Numbered from the stretch's first letter, positions 1 through 6,583 are shown. The stretch: DNA of 12,523 nt from Bacilli bacterium (GCA_028699175.1 JAQVVC010000023.1:1-12523); one strand, 5' to 3'. Program-made: numbers and translations. Notes: generated from the sequence alone by a model not told the origin.

Positions 1-243
1 TATATTCAATGGTTTATATTAAGCAAAATTGGTTGGATTATTTTGATATTATTGCCTGCATTAGGAATAATAGTTTATGATGTGATGAAGTTATTTAATA
101 TTATGGGAGTAAATGAAAATGCTAAAGACATAAATAATAACTCAACAATATTAGGTTATAATAGAAATGCTGAAAATAAAAAAATTGAAGCAACAATTGA
201 AAAAATTAAAAAGAAACAATTTTCTATGAAAGATAAAGAATAG
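1..243 (+). CDS. C-terminal fragment of a membrane protein, probably SipW-like signal peptidase I
   Basis: The reading frame is open from base 1 and stops with TAG at 241-243, so the true start lies upstream of the window. The visible 80 residues begin with a hydrophobic membrane segment (roughly residues 5-30, containing WIILILLPALGIIVYDV), followed by a basic, Asn/Lys-rich cytoplasmic tail. A final membrane helix with an LPALGII-type core and a following acidic/basic turn is typical of the C-terminus of SipW/archaeal-type (S26B) signal peptidases in Bacillota. The catalytic Ser and His/Lys boxes are not in the window, so the family call rests on this tail only. No terminator is evident before the next promoter at 259. 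Another single-pass membrane protein is possible. Confidence 0.45.
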   Translation, partial: YIQWFILSKIGWIILILLPALGIIVYDVMKLFNIMGVNENAKDINNNSTILGYNRNAENKKIEATIEKIKKKQFSMKDKE

Positions 244-258
244 TTACATATTATAAGT

Positions 259-287
259 TTGACAAATGAAAAAAATAATGATAGTAT
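259..287 (+). promoter_or_regulatory. Sigma-A-type promoter with extended -10
   Basis: A perfect -35 box TTGACA (259-264) is followed by exactly 17 bases and TAGTAT (282-287). TG at 279-280 gives an extended -10 (TGaTAGTAT). It sits about 33 bases upstream of the 321 start codon and presumably drives the InlB-repeat protein. Confidence 0.7.
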
Positions 288-320
288 AAAAAACATTAAA
301 TGATTCAGGGGTGATTTATT

Positions 321-1088
321 ATGTACGAAAATGAACAAATTAAATTCGATTGGAAAGGTTTCATATTAAAACTAATTTTTATAATAATAGTTTTGATATT
401 AATTATTAAATTACTTCCTTTAAAAAGAAATGAAAATAAAGTTAAAAGTGAAGTTTTTGTTAATAATTTAAATGTAATGAGAAATACTAGTGATACTTAT
501 TTTACTATAGATAATCTTCCTTATGAAACTGGAAAAAGTTCTAAAATCAGCTTAAAAGATTTAATTAGTGTAGGGGCTATTAAAACATTAAAAGACGCTG
601 ATGGAACTCCTTGTAATGAAGATACTAGTTATATTAAGGTTACTAAAGAAACTGATGGACACAAATTCGAATTTCATCTAGTTTGTAATAATGAAGAAGA
701 TACAACATATTTAACAAAAAAATACAATAAAAAAACAGAAACAACTAAAGATACTTCAACAACAACTACTAAAAAGATAATAAAAAAGGCTGATAATTAT
801 AATAATACGGGAAGTTATACTAATAAACCTACTCAAAATGTAACTGTAACAAGAAAAGTTGTAAAATCTACAACAATATCTAATAAAGTAGTTATTATAT
901 TTAATCCAAATGGTGGAACAAAAATAAATAGTCAATATATAATTAAGGGTACTATACCTTCAAAACCAATTAATCCAACAAAATACGGTTATACATTCGT
1001 TGGATGGAGTTATAATAATAAAAATTATAATTTTAATGCTCCTGTAAATCAAAACATAATATTAGTAGCTAAATGGAAAGCTAATTAA
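321..1088 (+). CDS. Membrane-anchored surface protein with pilin-like module and InlB/Flg_new repeat
   Basis: The 255-residue protein has a short cytoplasmic N-terminus, one membrane helix (about 14-33) and an outward-facing remainder. Residues about 45-122 form a small globular region with two Cys (C98, C122) and the pattern SLKDLISVGAIK...DGTPC...YIKV...LVC. This resembles the globular part of the pilin encoded at 6138 and of the lipoprotein encoded at 1169-2257. A Thr/Lys/Asn-rich linker (about 130-185) follows. Residues about 189-254 are one Listeria-Bacteroides (InlB B/Flg_new) repeat, recognised by FNPNGGT, the proline turn, YGYTFVGWS and the closing ILVAKWK. There is no prepilin cleavage motif, no lipobox and no LPXTG sorting signal, so anchoring is by the N-terminal helix. 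A strong ribosome binding site (GGGGTGA, 308-314) supports the ATG at 321. Precise function is unknown; adhesion or wall contact is an inference from the repeat. Confidence 0.75.
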   Translation: MYENEQIKFDWKGFILKLIFIIIVLILIIKLLPLKRNENKVKSEVFVNNLNVMRNTSDTYFTIDNLPYETGKSSKISLKDLISVGAIKTLKDADGTPCNEDTSYIKVTKETDGHKFEFHLVCNNEEDTTYLTKKYNKKTETTKDTSTTTTKKIIKKADNYNNTGSYTNKPTQNVTVTRKVVKSTTISNKVVIIFNPNGGTKINSQYIIKGTIPSKPINPTKYGYTFVGWSYNNKNYNFNAPVNQNIILVAKWKAN

Positions 1089-1099
1089 TTTATAGATAC

Positions 1100-1130
1100 A
1101 AAAAGATAAGATTTAATTCTTATTTTTTTT
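1100..1130 (+). terminator. Rho-independent terminator of the InlB-repeat gene
   Basis: The stem ATAAGA (1106-1111) pairs with TCTTAT (1118-1123) around a 6-base loop, is extended by flanking A/T pairs, and is followed by an unbroken T run to 1130. It lies 11 bases after the stop codon. Confidence 0.7.
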
Positions 1131-1133
1131 AAC

Positions 1134-1161
1134 AAAAAAACATCTTATATAAGGATGTTTT
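1134..1161 (-). terminator. Rho-independent terminator of the minus-strand lipoprotein gene
   Basis: AAAACATC (1137-1144) and GATGTTTT (1154-1161) form a perfect 8-bp stem. Read on the minus strand, the hairpin is followed by seven T (plus-strand A run 1134-1140). It begins just past the TAA of the minus gene and lies directly beside the plus-strand terminator, insulating the convergent pair. Confidence 0.7.
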
Positions 1162-1168
1162 AAAATAT

Positions 1169-2257
1169 TTATTTTATTATATAGGGATCTTCTAGAGTTC
1201 CTGTTCCAGATGAATATAAGACATCTTTATTCAAATGAGCTACTATTTTAATAGGACTTGAATTAGAAGCTGAGGAAAGGGATAAAGAACTACTTATTCT
1301 ATAAACTTTATCAGATGTTTCTGAATCTGCTGTTATTGTCCAGGTATAAGCTGAATCAGATGCTAAATAATTATAATTTATACAACTTATATCTAAAGTA
1401 CTAGAACAATTCGGGTCTAAACTAGCTAATAAATATTCATTTGCTTGAACTAAACCAAATATTTGATCTTCTATTGTTTTAGAACATTCTACTTGACCAT
1501 TATTAATAGTTTCATTAATTGATCTTTTTCCAATGCATAAATCATGTTTAACGAAATAGGCACGATTATCATTGGTAAATTCATCATCATTATTATAAAT
1601 TTTATTTAAAGTATCTTTTATTCGACTATTAATATCATTTGTAACAAAATCATTTATTCCGGATTTCATTTTCTTTTCAATATTATATCTATTATCCCAT
1701 GTAAATGATTTACCTCTTGTTGTGTCAATTATTCTTAATGTTCCATCACTATTAATTTTTATTATTTGCCATATTTTATCTGCAAAAGAAAGATAGTTAT
1801 TTAAATTTTCTCCTCGATATATATATATATCATCATATTTATATAGTCCACTTCCAGTAGTTACTAAATTTTTACTTTCAGTTAATTTATCTACTAATGT
1901 TTTTGTAGAAATATCATTACAAGTAAGTTTTGGTATATATAAATAATAACCATTATTATTTGATACCATTATTTCACCACTACATGTTTCTCCAGTTGTT
2001 AAGATTAAATTTTTAATTTTATTATCAGTTACAAAATGTTGGGCAGATACTGAAACAGTTTCGCCTTCATTAGGAAGAGCATTTTTATTATCTTTATAAT
2101 AATTTTTAGTTAAAACTATTAATCGATCTTCTAATTCAACAAAATCATATTTCTTATTTTTACCACAACTTGTTATTAAGGCAATTATTATAATTAATAA
2201 AATTAAAGCGCCAATAGCTAATGCCATTTTTTTTAATAATTTTTCTTCAATTTTCAT
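1169..2257 (-). CDS. Predicted lipoprotein with pilin-like module and conserved GTGTxxDPY C-terminal domain
   Basis: This 362-residue protein has a basic N-region, a long hydrophobic core (12-28) and a plausible lipobox ITSC with C31 as the lipidated residue. If that is not processed, the segment would be a plain membrane anchor. Residues about 38-113 carry a pilin-like module: a charged helix, LPNEGETVSVS, IKNLI, GETC (C92), then IMV and LTC (C113). From about 135 onward there is a second domain with YRGENLNNY, IWQIIKINSDGTLRIID, SFTWDNRYN, QIFGLVQANEYLLASLDPNC, NYNYLA, TWTIT and a terminal GTGTLEDPYIIK. I recognise this arrangement as recurring in surface and pseudopilin-like proteins of AT-rich Bacillota, but cannot name a function. 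Six extracellular Cys could form three disulfides. A GGGGAGT ribosome binding site (2268-2274) lies 10 bases before the ATG. It is divergent from the DUF3048 gene. Confidence 0.75.
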   Translation of the reverse strand: MKIEEKLLKKMALAIGALILLIIIIALITSCGKNKKYDFVELEDRLIVLTKNYYKDNKNALPNEGETVSVSAQHFVTDNKIKNLILTTGETCSGEIMVSNNNGYYLYIPKLTCNDISTKTLVDKLTESKNLVTTGSGLYKYDDIYIYRGENLNNYLSFADKIWQIIKINSDGTLRIIDTTRGKSFTWDNRYNIEKKMKSGINDFVTNDINSRIKDTLNKIYNNDDEFTNDNRAYFVKHDLCIGKRSINETINNGQVECSKTIEDQIFGLVQANEYLLASLDPNCSSTLDISCINYNYLASDSAYTWTITADSETSDKVYRISSSLSLSSASNSSPIKIVAHLNKDVLYSSGTGTLEDPYIIK

Positions 2258-2286
2258 AGATATTATTACTCCCCGTTTCTAAATAA

Positions 2287-2315
2287 ATTATATCAAAATA
2301 AAGATATTATTACAA
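2287..2315 (-). promoter_or_regulatory. Promoter of the minus-strand lipoprotein gene, extended -10
   Basis: On the minus strand a perfect TATAAT (2292 to 2287), preceded by TGA (TGaTATAAT), is spaced 17 bases from TTGTAA (2315 to 2310), a 4/6 match to TTGACA. It is about 30 bases upstream of the start at 2257. Confidence 0.65.
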
Positions 2316-2342
2316 TTAATTATTTTATATGAATGGTTATTA

Positions 2343-2351
2343 TGTTATGAT
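2343..2351 (+). promoter_or_regulatory. Possible extended -10 of the DUF3048 gene
   Basis: TG-T-TATGAT matches an extended -10 (5/6 in the hexamer). It lies just ahead of the AGAGGAAG ribosome binding site (2361-2368). No convincing -35 is present, so the call is tentative. Confidence 0.4.
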
Positions 2352-2372
2352 AATAATGAAAGAGGAAGTTTT

Positions 2373-3437
2373 ATGAAAAAAAAGAAAAAAAAGAAAAATA
2401 AGATAAATATTAATAAAAAAGCAAACTATATATTAGGGGGGATATTTTTACTTATTTTAATTTTTATAGGTATATATTATTTTATTTATAATAAAAAACC
2501 TTTAGATGTTAATGTTGAAAAAGAACCTAAAACAGTAGAAAAAGAAAAAAGCTTGCAAATAGTTGATTTAGATTCAAAAACTAGACCTTATGCAGTTATG
2601 ATAAATAATATTGGAGTTGCTAGGCCATTACAAAGTGGACTTCAAGATGCTTATATTATGTATGAAATCATTGTTGAAGGGGGACTTACACGTTATTTAG
2701 CATTATTTATCGATAAAGATATAGAAAGAATCGGCTCTATTAGAAGTGCTCGTCATTATTATTTAGATTATGCTTTAGAAAATGATGCCTTTTATGTTCA
2801 TCATGGTCAGTCACCCCAAGCCCAAGCTCAATTTTCTACTTTAGGAGTTGATCGTATTGTAGTTGGTGATACTAAAACGGGGTGGAGAGATAAAAAATTA
2901 AAAGTAGCCAGTGAACATACATTATTTACTAGTACTGAAAAATTAGCAAAAGGCATTGGTAGTAAAAGAACTGAAAGGAAAAAGGAGTTATTATTAGATT
3001 ATAGTATTGAAGAAATTAATTTAGATAAATATAATGATGCAAAAATAGCTAATAATGTTGATATTCAATATTCTAATCATGTAAAATCTTCTTATGTTTA
3101 TGATTCAATTTCTAAAAATTATAAAAGATTTGTTAATGGTAAAAAGCATATTGATTATGTTACAGAAAAACAATATAGTTTTAAAAATATTATTACTTAT
3201 CAAGTAAAAAATTACTCAATAAAAGGAGATAGTAGTGGAAGACAAGACCTTAATAATATTGGTGAAGGGACTGGATATTATATAACTAATGGTTACGCAG
3301 TTCCAATTACATGGAGTAAGTCATCTAGAAGTTCACAAACTGTTTATAAATATCAAAATGGTGAAGAAATAATTGTAAATGATGGAAATACTTTTATTCA
3401 AATTCAACCATTAAATAAAAGTTTAATAATTAATTAA
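2373..3437 (+). CDS. DUF3048 (YerB-like) membrane-anchored extracytoplasmic protein
   Basis: The 354-residue protein opens with a poly-Lys N-terminus and one membrane helix (about 18-39). There is no lipobox, unlike the lipoprotein YerB of Bacillus, so it is helix-anchored. The outer part matches DUF3048. The N-terminal half (about 65-205) contains RPYAVMINN, ARPLQSGLQDAYIMYE, VEGGLTRYLALF, IGSIRSARHYYLD and YVHHGQSPQA. The C-terminal half (about 235-350) contains YKRFVNGKKHID, KNIITYQV, GEGTGYYITNGYAVPITWSKSSRSS and GNTFIQIQP. The biochemical role of the family is not established; an envelope or wall-related role is usually assumed. The start is supported by AGAGGAAG 5 bases upstream. No terminator lies between it and the small gene at 3484 (46-base gap), so the two are probably co-transcribed. 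Confidence 0.88.
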   Translation: MKKKKKKKNKININKKANYILGGIFLLILIFIGIYYFIYNKKPLDVNVEKEPKTVEKEKSLQIVDLDSKTRPYAVMINNIGVARPLQSGLQDAYIMYEIIVEGGLTRYLALFIDKDIERIGSIRSARHYYLDYALENDAFYVHHGQSPQAQAQFSTLGVDRIVVGDTKTGWRDKKLKVASEHTLFTSTEKLAKGIGSKRTERKKELLLDYSIEEINLDKYNDAKIANNVDIQYSNHVKSSYVYDSISKNYKRFVNGKKHIDYVTEKQYSFKNIITYQVKNYSIKGDSSGRQDLNNIGEGTGYYITNGYAVPITWSKSSRSSQTVYKYQNGEEIIVNDGNTFIQIQPLNKSLIIN

Positions 3438-3483
3438 TATTTAGAATATACTTTAATAAGTAAAGATAGAAAGGGAGAACGTA

Positions 3484-3822
3484 GTGAAAGAATTTATAGT
3501 TGATCATTATTTATTAATAATGATTGTAGCTGCATTTTTAATATTTGCGCTAATAGGTTATATAATTGATACTGCTAGAAACAAAAATAAAGGTAATAAT
3601 GTTAACGAGTTAAAGGAAGAAAATACTCTTTTAACAGAAAATTTGGTGCCAGATATTCAGCCGGAAGTTGAAGAGCCTGAAAATAATACTGAAGAAATTT
3701 CACCTCAAATTACGGATGTAGAGAGCGATAATACTAAAAATGATTTTGTGCTTACAGAACCAAACAATACAGAAGATCCAGAACCAGTAAAAAACAGTGA
3801 AGAAGCAAAAGATAATAAATAG
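3484..3822 (+). CDS. Small single-helix membrane protein with acidic tail
   Basis: The gene encodes 112 residues from a GTG start, preceded by a good AAGGGAG ribosome binding site (3471-3477). I do not recognise the family. It has one N-terminal membrane helix (about 8-28), a short basic stretch (ARNKNKGN) and a long low-complexity tail rich in Glu, Asp, Asn, Pro and Thr that looks disordered and very acidic. The basic residues after the helix predict that the tail lies in the cytoplasm, although orientation is uncertain. It follows the DUF3048 gene and precedes cdaA, but a terminator overlapping its stop codon and a fresh promoter separate it from cdaA, so a link to c-di-AMP is not implied by the transcript. 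A regulatory or scaffold role would be guesswork. Confidence 0.65.
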   Translation: MKEFIVDHYLLIMIVAAFLIFALIGYIIDTARNKNKGNNVNELKEENTLLTENLVPDIQPEVEEPENNTEEISPQITDVESDNTKNDFVLTEPNNTEDPEPVKNSEEAKDNK

Positions 3823-3835
3823 TATTATCTTTTTT
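3807..3835 (+). terminator. Rho-independent terminator overlapping the stop codon of the 112-residue protein
   Basis: A perfect 10-bp stem, AAAAGATAAT (3807-3816) with ATTATCTTTT (3824-3833), closes a 7-base loop and runs into T residues to 3835. The 5' arm is within the last codons and the TAG stop (3820-3822) is in the loop. Confidence 0.75.
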
Positions 3836-3845
3836 AAATGTGTGA

Positions 3846-3874
3846 TAGTATTTCGTTAAAAATTTTGATATAAT
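3846..3874 (+). promoter_or_regulatory. Promoter of the cdaA-cdaR operon, extended -10
   Basis: A perfect TATAAT (3869-3874) is preceded by TGA (extended -10). The hexamer 17 bases upstream (TAGTAT, 3846-3851) is a poor -35, as is common with extended -10 promoters. A strong ribosome binding site AAAGGAGTGAT follows at 3887-3897. Confidence 0.65.
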
Positions 3875-3903
3875 ATCTATACTACTAAAGGAGTGATATT
3901 TAT

Positions 3904-4719
3904 ATGACGTTAATGTCATTATGGAATATAGTAACAAAAATAATTGATATAAGTATAGTATGGTTTATCTTTTATTATTTACTTAAAAATTTAAAAAACA
4001 ATGTAAAATTAGTATTAATATTTAAAGGTGTAGCAATAGTTGTTATTATTAAGATTTTTAGTAATTTATTAAACTTATATACTGTTGGGGTACTTTTAGA
4101 ATATGTAATATCTTGGGGCCCATTAGCGCTTATAATTATCTTTCAACCTGAAATTAGAGCCGTTTTAGAATCAATAGGAAGAAGTCAACTATTAGGAAGA
4201 CATAAGGTTTTAACAGTTGATGAAAGAGAAAGAGTTGTCTTTGAAATTATGGGGGCTATCGAATATTTAAAAAGAAATCGAATTGGAGCATTAATAATAA
4301 TTGAAAGAAATGTATCTTTACAAGAATATATAGCGCCAGCTCATAAAATATATGCAGATATTACATCTGTATTATTGGAATCAATATTTTTCCCAGCCAA
4401 TCCATTACATGATGGAGGGGTAATTATTCAAGGAGATCGTTTAACTTGCGCTGGAGCTGTTTTTAAAACAAGCATGAATCCGAGTGTAAATAAAAAGTTA
4501 GGAACTCGTCATCGAGCTGCTCTTGGAATTGCTGAAGAAACAGATGCAATAGCATTAATTGTATCAGAAGAAACAGGAAGAATTAGTATTGCTTTTGATA
4601 GTAATTTAAACTATAATTTAACTTTAGAAGAATTTAGATTGTTATTATTAGAAGAATTGAAACCAAAAATGGAAGCTTTCTATGATGCAGATGATGAGGA
4701 AGGTGAAGATGATGAATAA
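3904..4719 (+). CDS. cdaA: Diadenylate cyclase CdaA (membrane-bound c-di-AMP synthase)
   Basis: The enzyme condenses two ATP into cyclic di-AMP at the inner face of the membrane; c-di-AMP controls potassium/osmolyte transport and wall homeostasis in Bacillota. The 271 residues (normal length) comprise three N-terminal membrane helices (within about 6-80), the QPEIRAVLESIGR segment and a DisA_N/DAC domain (about 105-240). The nucleotide-binding RHR motif is intact in GTRHRAALGI (R192-H193-R194), and IVSEETGRISIA follows. The usual DGA catalytic motif reads DGG (D170-G171-G172) in NPLHDGGVI: the key Asp is kept and Ala is replaced by Gly. The C-terminus is a run of acidic residues (DADDEEGEDDE). 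ATG 3904 follows AAAGGAGTGAT. It is the first gene of an operon with cdaR, whose start overlaps its last codons. Activity is expected but the DGG variant deserves checking. Confidence 0.95.
   Translation: MTLMSLWNIVTKIIDISIVWFIFYYLLKNLKNNVKLVLIFKGVAIVVIIKIFSNLLNLYTVGVLLEYVISWGPLALIIIFQPEIRAVLESIGRSQLLGRHKVLTVDERERVVFEIMGAIEYLKRNRIGALIIIERNVSLQEYIAPAHKIYADITSVLLESIFFPANPLHDGGVIIQGDRLTCAGAVFKTSMNPSVNKKLGTRHRAALGIAEETDAIALIVSEETGRISIAFDSNLNYNLTLEEFRLLLLEELKPKMEAFYDADDEEGEDDE
4697..4706 (+). promoter_or_regulatory. Ribosome binding site of cdaR inside the end of cdaA
   Basis: AGGAAGGTGA lies within the codons for the acidic CdaA tail. It places the cdaR start at the tandem ATG at 4709/4712 rather than at upstream in-frame ATGs (4682-4694), and suggests translational coupling. 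Confidence 0.65.
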
Positions 4720-6073
4720 AATATTCAAAATTTTAGGATCATTTTTCAAATTCATTTATAATATAATAGATAAATATATTATTATACCAATAAGCAGAAT
4801 TATTTATCGAATTAGTGAATTATCTAAAAATAATGGTGGTAGATTTGAAAGAATATTGAATCGACCAAATATATTAATATATATCTCTCTATTTTGTGCA
4901 ATTATAATGTTTTTATTGATTGATACTAAAGCAATTAGTTTAGTAACTGAAGAAGCTGAAGTTTTAACAGCTCAACCTGTTAAGCTTATTTATAATGAAG
5001 AAGCTTATGTAGTTGAAGGGGTTCCTGAAACAGTCGATATTACTTTAATAGGAAGAAAAAGTGATTTATATTTAGCTAAACAATTAGGAGAGCATGAAGT
5101 TATACTTGATTTAAGTGGATATACTACCGGACAATATAAAGTAAAATTTAAATATAATCATAGTATAGGTACGGTTAATTATAAATTAGACCCAAGTAGT
5201 ATTACTGTTAAAATAAGCGAAAAGATAAGTACGGTTAAATCTTTATCATATGATTTATTATATCAAGATAAATTAGATAATAAGTTATCAATAAAAGATG
5301 TGAAATTAGATCGTAATGAAGTTATTGTTAAAGGTTCAGCAGAAGCCTTAGAAGCTGTATCTTCAGTTAAAGCTTTAATCGATTTAAAAGCTGCAAATTT
5401 AACTGAAAAAGGGACATTTACTGTCGATTCAATAATACTAGTAGCATATGATAATAACGGGGCTAAAATTGAAAATGTAGAAATCGTGCCAGCTAAAGTG
5501 AGTGCTTCAATAGTTGTAGATTCTTATTATGTTGAATTGCCAGTTAAATTAGTTACTGAAGGAACATTAACAGTTGGATATGCTATTTCAAATGTAACTA
5601 GTTCAGTAAATAAAGTGAAAGTATATGGAGAACAATCTATCATTGATGAATTAAAATATATTGAAGCTGGTATTAATATTGATGGTTTAAGTACTGCAAA
5701 AACTTTTAATGTTTCGTTAACTAAACCAGCGGGAGTTAGATTTATGACTGAAACAACTACAAGTGTCGATGTGACTTTACAATCAGAAGTAAGCAAAGAA
5801 TTTGCTAATATACAAGTAGAATCGATAAATTTAGGAAGTAGTTATAGTGTGGGAGCAGTTAGTGAAGCTGATCGTGTTATTACAGTTATTGCTAAAGGAG
5901 TTCAAAGTGTGCTTGATAATATTGAATTAACTTCTATAAAAGCTCAAATAGATTTGAGTGGATATGGTCCTGGTACTCATGAAGTTCCGATAATTTTATC
6001 AATTGATGATATTAGAGTAAATTTAATACCTAAAGTTACTACTATAAAAGTAAAAGTAGTAGAAAAAGGTTAA
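4712..6073 (+). CDS. cdaR: CdaR, YbbR-repeat regulator of CdaA
   Basis: CdaR is an extracytoplasmic, membrane-anchored partner that modulates CdaA in Bacillota. From the chosen start the protein has 453 residues. It has an amphipathic/hydrophobic N-terminal stretch (about 1-36), a membrane helix (about 53-71) and an outer part made of four YbbR-like repeats at roughly 80-170, 175-270, 272-360 and 362-453. Each has the family rhythm of a short strand, a VxGxxxxLxxxxxV core and an LSGYxxGxYxVxV-type ending (for example VILDLSGYTTGQYKV and AQIDLSGYGPGTHEV). The start was set at 4712 because AGGAAGGTGA (4697-4706) gives 8-base spacing from its GG; 4709 is equally possible. It overlaps cdaA by 8 bases and is followed at once by a terminator. 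The usual third gene glmM does not follow. Confidence 0.92.
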   Translation: MNKIFKILGSFFKFIYNIIDKYIIIPISRIIYRISELSKNNGGRFERILNRPNILIYISLFCAIIMFLLIDTKAISLVTEEAEVLTAQPVKLIYNEEAYVVEGVPETVDITLIGRKSDLYLAKQLGEHEVILDLSGYTTGQYKVKFKYNHSIGTVNYKLDPSSITVKISEKISTVKSLSYDLLYQDKLDNKLSIKDVKLDRNEVIVKGSAEALEAVSSVKALIDLKAANLTEKGTFTVDSIILVAYDNNGAKIENVEIVPAKVSASIVVDSYYVELPVKLVTEGTLTVGYAISNVTSSVNKVKVYGEQSIIDELKYIEAGINIDGLSTAKTFNVSLTKPAGVRFMTETTTSVDVTLQSEVSKEFANIQVESINLGSSYSVGAVSEADRVITVIAKGVQSVLDNIELTSIKAQIDLSGYGPGTHEVPIILSIDDIRVNLIPKVTTIKVKVVEKG

Positions 6074-6076
6074 GAT

Positions 6077-6102
6077 AAAAAGTAGTAATTCTACTTTTTT
6101 TT
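6077..6102 (+). terminator. Rho-independent terminator of cdaA-cdaR
   Basis: AAAAAGTAG (6077-6085) pairs perfectly with CTACTTTTT (6091-6099) around a 5-base loop, and the T run continues to 6102. It starts 4 bases after the cdaR stop. Confidence 0.8.
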
Positions 6103-6137
6103 GTTGATCTATGATAATATTATAATAGGTGATATTA

Positions 6138-6545
6138 ATGAGAAAAGGATTTACATTAGTAGAAACTATTACATCAATAATTATTATTTCTATGATAATT
6201 ATTATTGCTATGCCGGCATACAATGGTATCGATAAAACAATTAAAGAAACAACTTATAATAATAAAATAAAATCAATAGAATCAGCTACTCTTAAATATG
6301 CAAATGAATATTGGCTTGATGAAATAAAACCAGAAGAATGTCTTAGTAATTGCTTTAAATGCTATGAATTATATAATGATATAGTAGCTAAAGGCGTTTA
6401 TTTAGCAGAAACAACAGATGATAATGATGGAACACCAAAAATAAATAATCCTATAACCAATAGGAAACTTGATGGATATATAAAACTTACTTTTACAATC
6501 GAAGATGCTTCATTAAGTGCTGAATTTGTAACTGATTGTGAGTAA
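6138..6545 (+). CDS. Type IV pilin-like protein (prepilin N-terminal methylation motif)
   Basis: The protein has 135 residues. It begins with a class III prepilin signal, MRKG|FTLVE: cleavage is expected after G4 and Glu is at mature position 5, followed by a hydrophobic helix (about 8-27) and the alpha-1 helix. The substrate enzyme would be the PilD encoded at 11557. It is likely a competence/T4P-type major or minor pilin, or a pseudopilin. The globular part has an unusual CLSNCFKC cluster (C68, C72, C75) and a penultimate C134. Its end (DGTP, then DGYIKL and VTDC) resembles the modules in the proteins at 321-1088 and 1169-2257. The ATG at 6138 was preferred over the in-frame GTG at 6129 because AGGTGA (6127-6132) is correctly spaced for 6138 and the motif starts there. 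gpmI follows 38 bases later with no terminator between. Confidence 0.88.
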   Translation: MRKGFTLVETITSIIIISMIIIIAMPAYNGIDKTIKETTYNNKIKSIESATLKYANEYWLDEIKPEECLSNCFKCYELYNDIVAKGVYLAETTDDNDGTPKINNPITNRKLDGYIKLTFTIEDASLSAEFVTDCE

Positions 6546-6583
6546 TATAATAAATAAATTAATCATAAATAAAGGAGAAATAA

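Noticed and set aside
156..338. Minus-strand open frame, hydrophobic
   Set aside because: It lies antisense to AT-rich coding and promoter sequence, has no ribosome binding site, and its hydrophobicity reflects Lys/Asn-rich codons read in reverse.
3752..3937. Minus-strand open frame across the terminator and cdaA promoter
   Set aside because: It runs through a clear plus-strand terminator, promoter and gene start, and shows no family features.
4682..4711. Upstream in-frame ATG starts for cdaR
   Set aside because: They lack a ribosome binding site and would add MMQMMRKVK-type residues from cdaA tail sequence; the AGGAAGGTGA site points to 4709/4712.
5527..5796. Minus-strand open frame inside cdaR
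   Set aside because: It is a shadow of YbbR-repeat coding sequence with no ribosome binding site or recognisable domain.
6129..6137. GTG start for the pilin gene three codons earlier
   Set aside because: The GTG lies within the AGGTGA ribosome binding site itself, and the prepilin motif fits a start at 6138.
6023..6223. Minus-strand open frame over the cdaR end and pilin start
   Set aside because: It overlaps a strong terminator and the prepilin motif; its composition is low complexity (Ile/Tyr/Phe).
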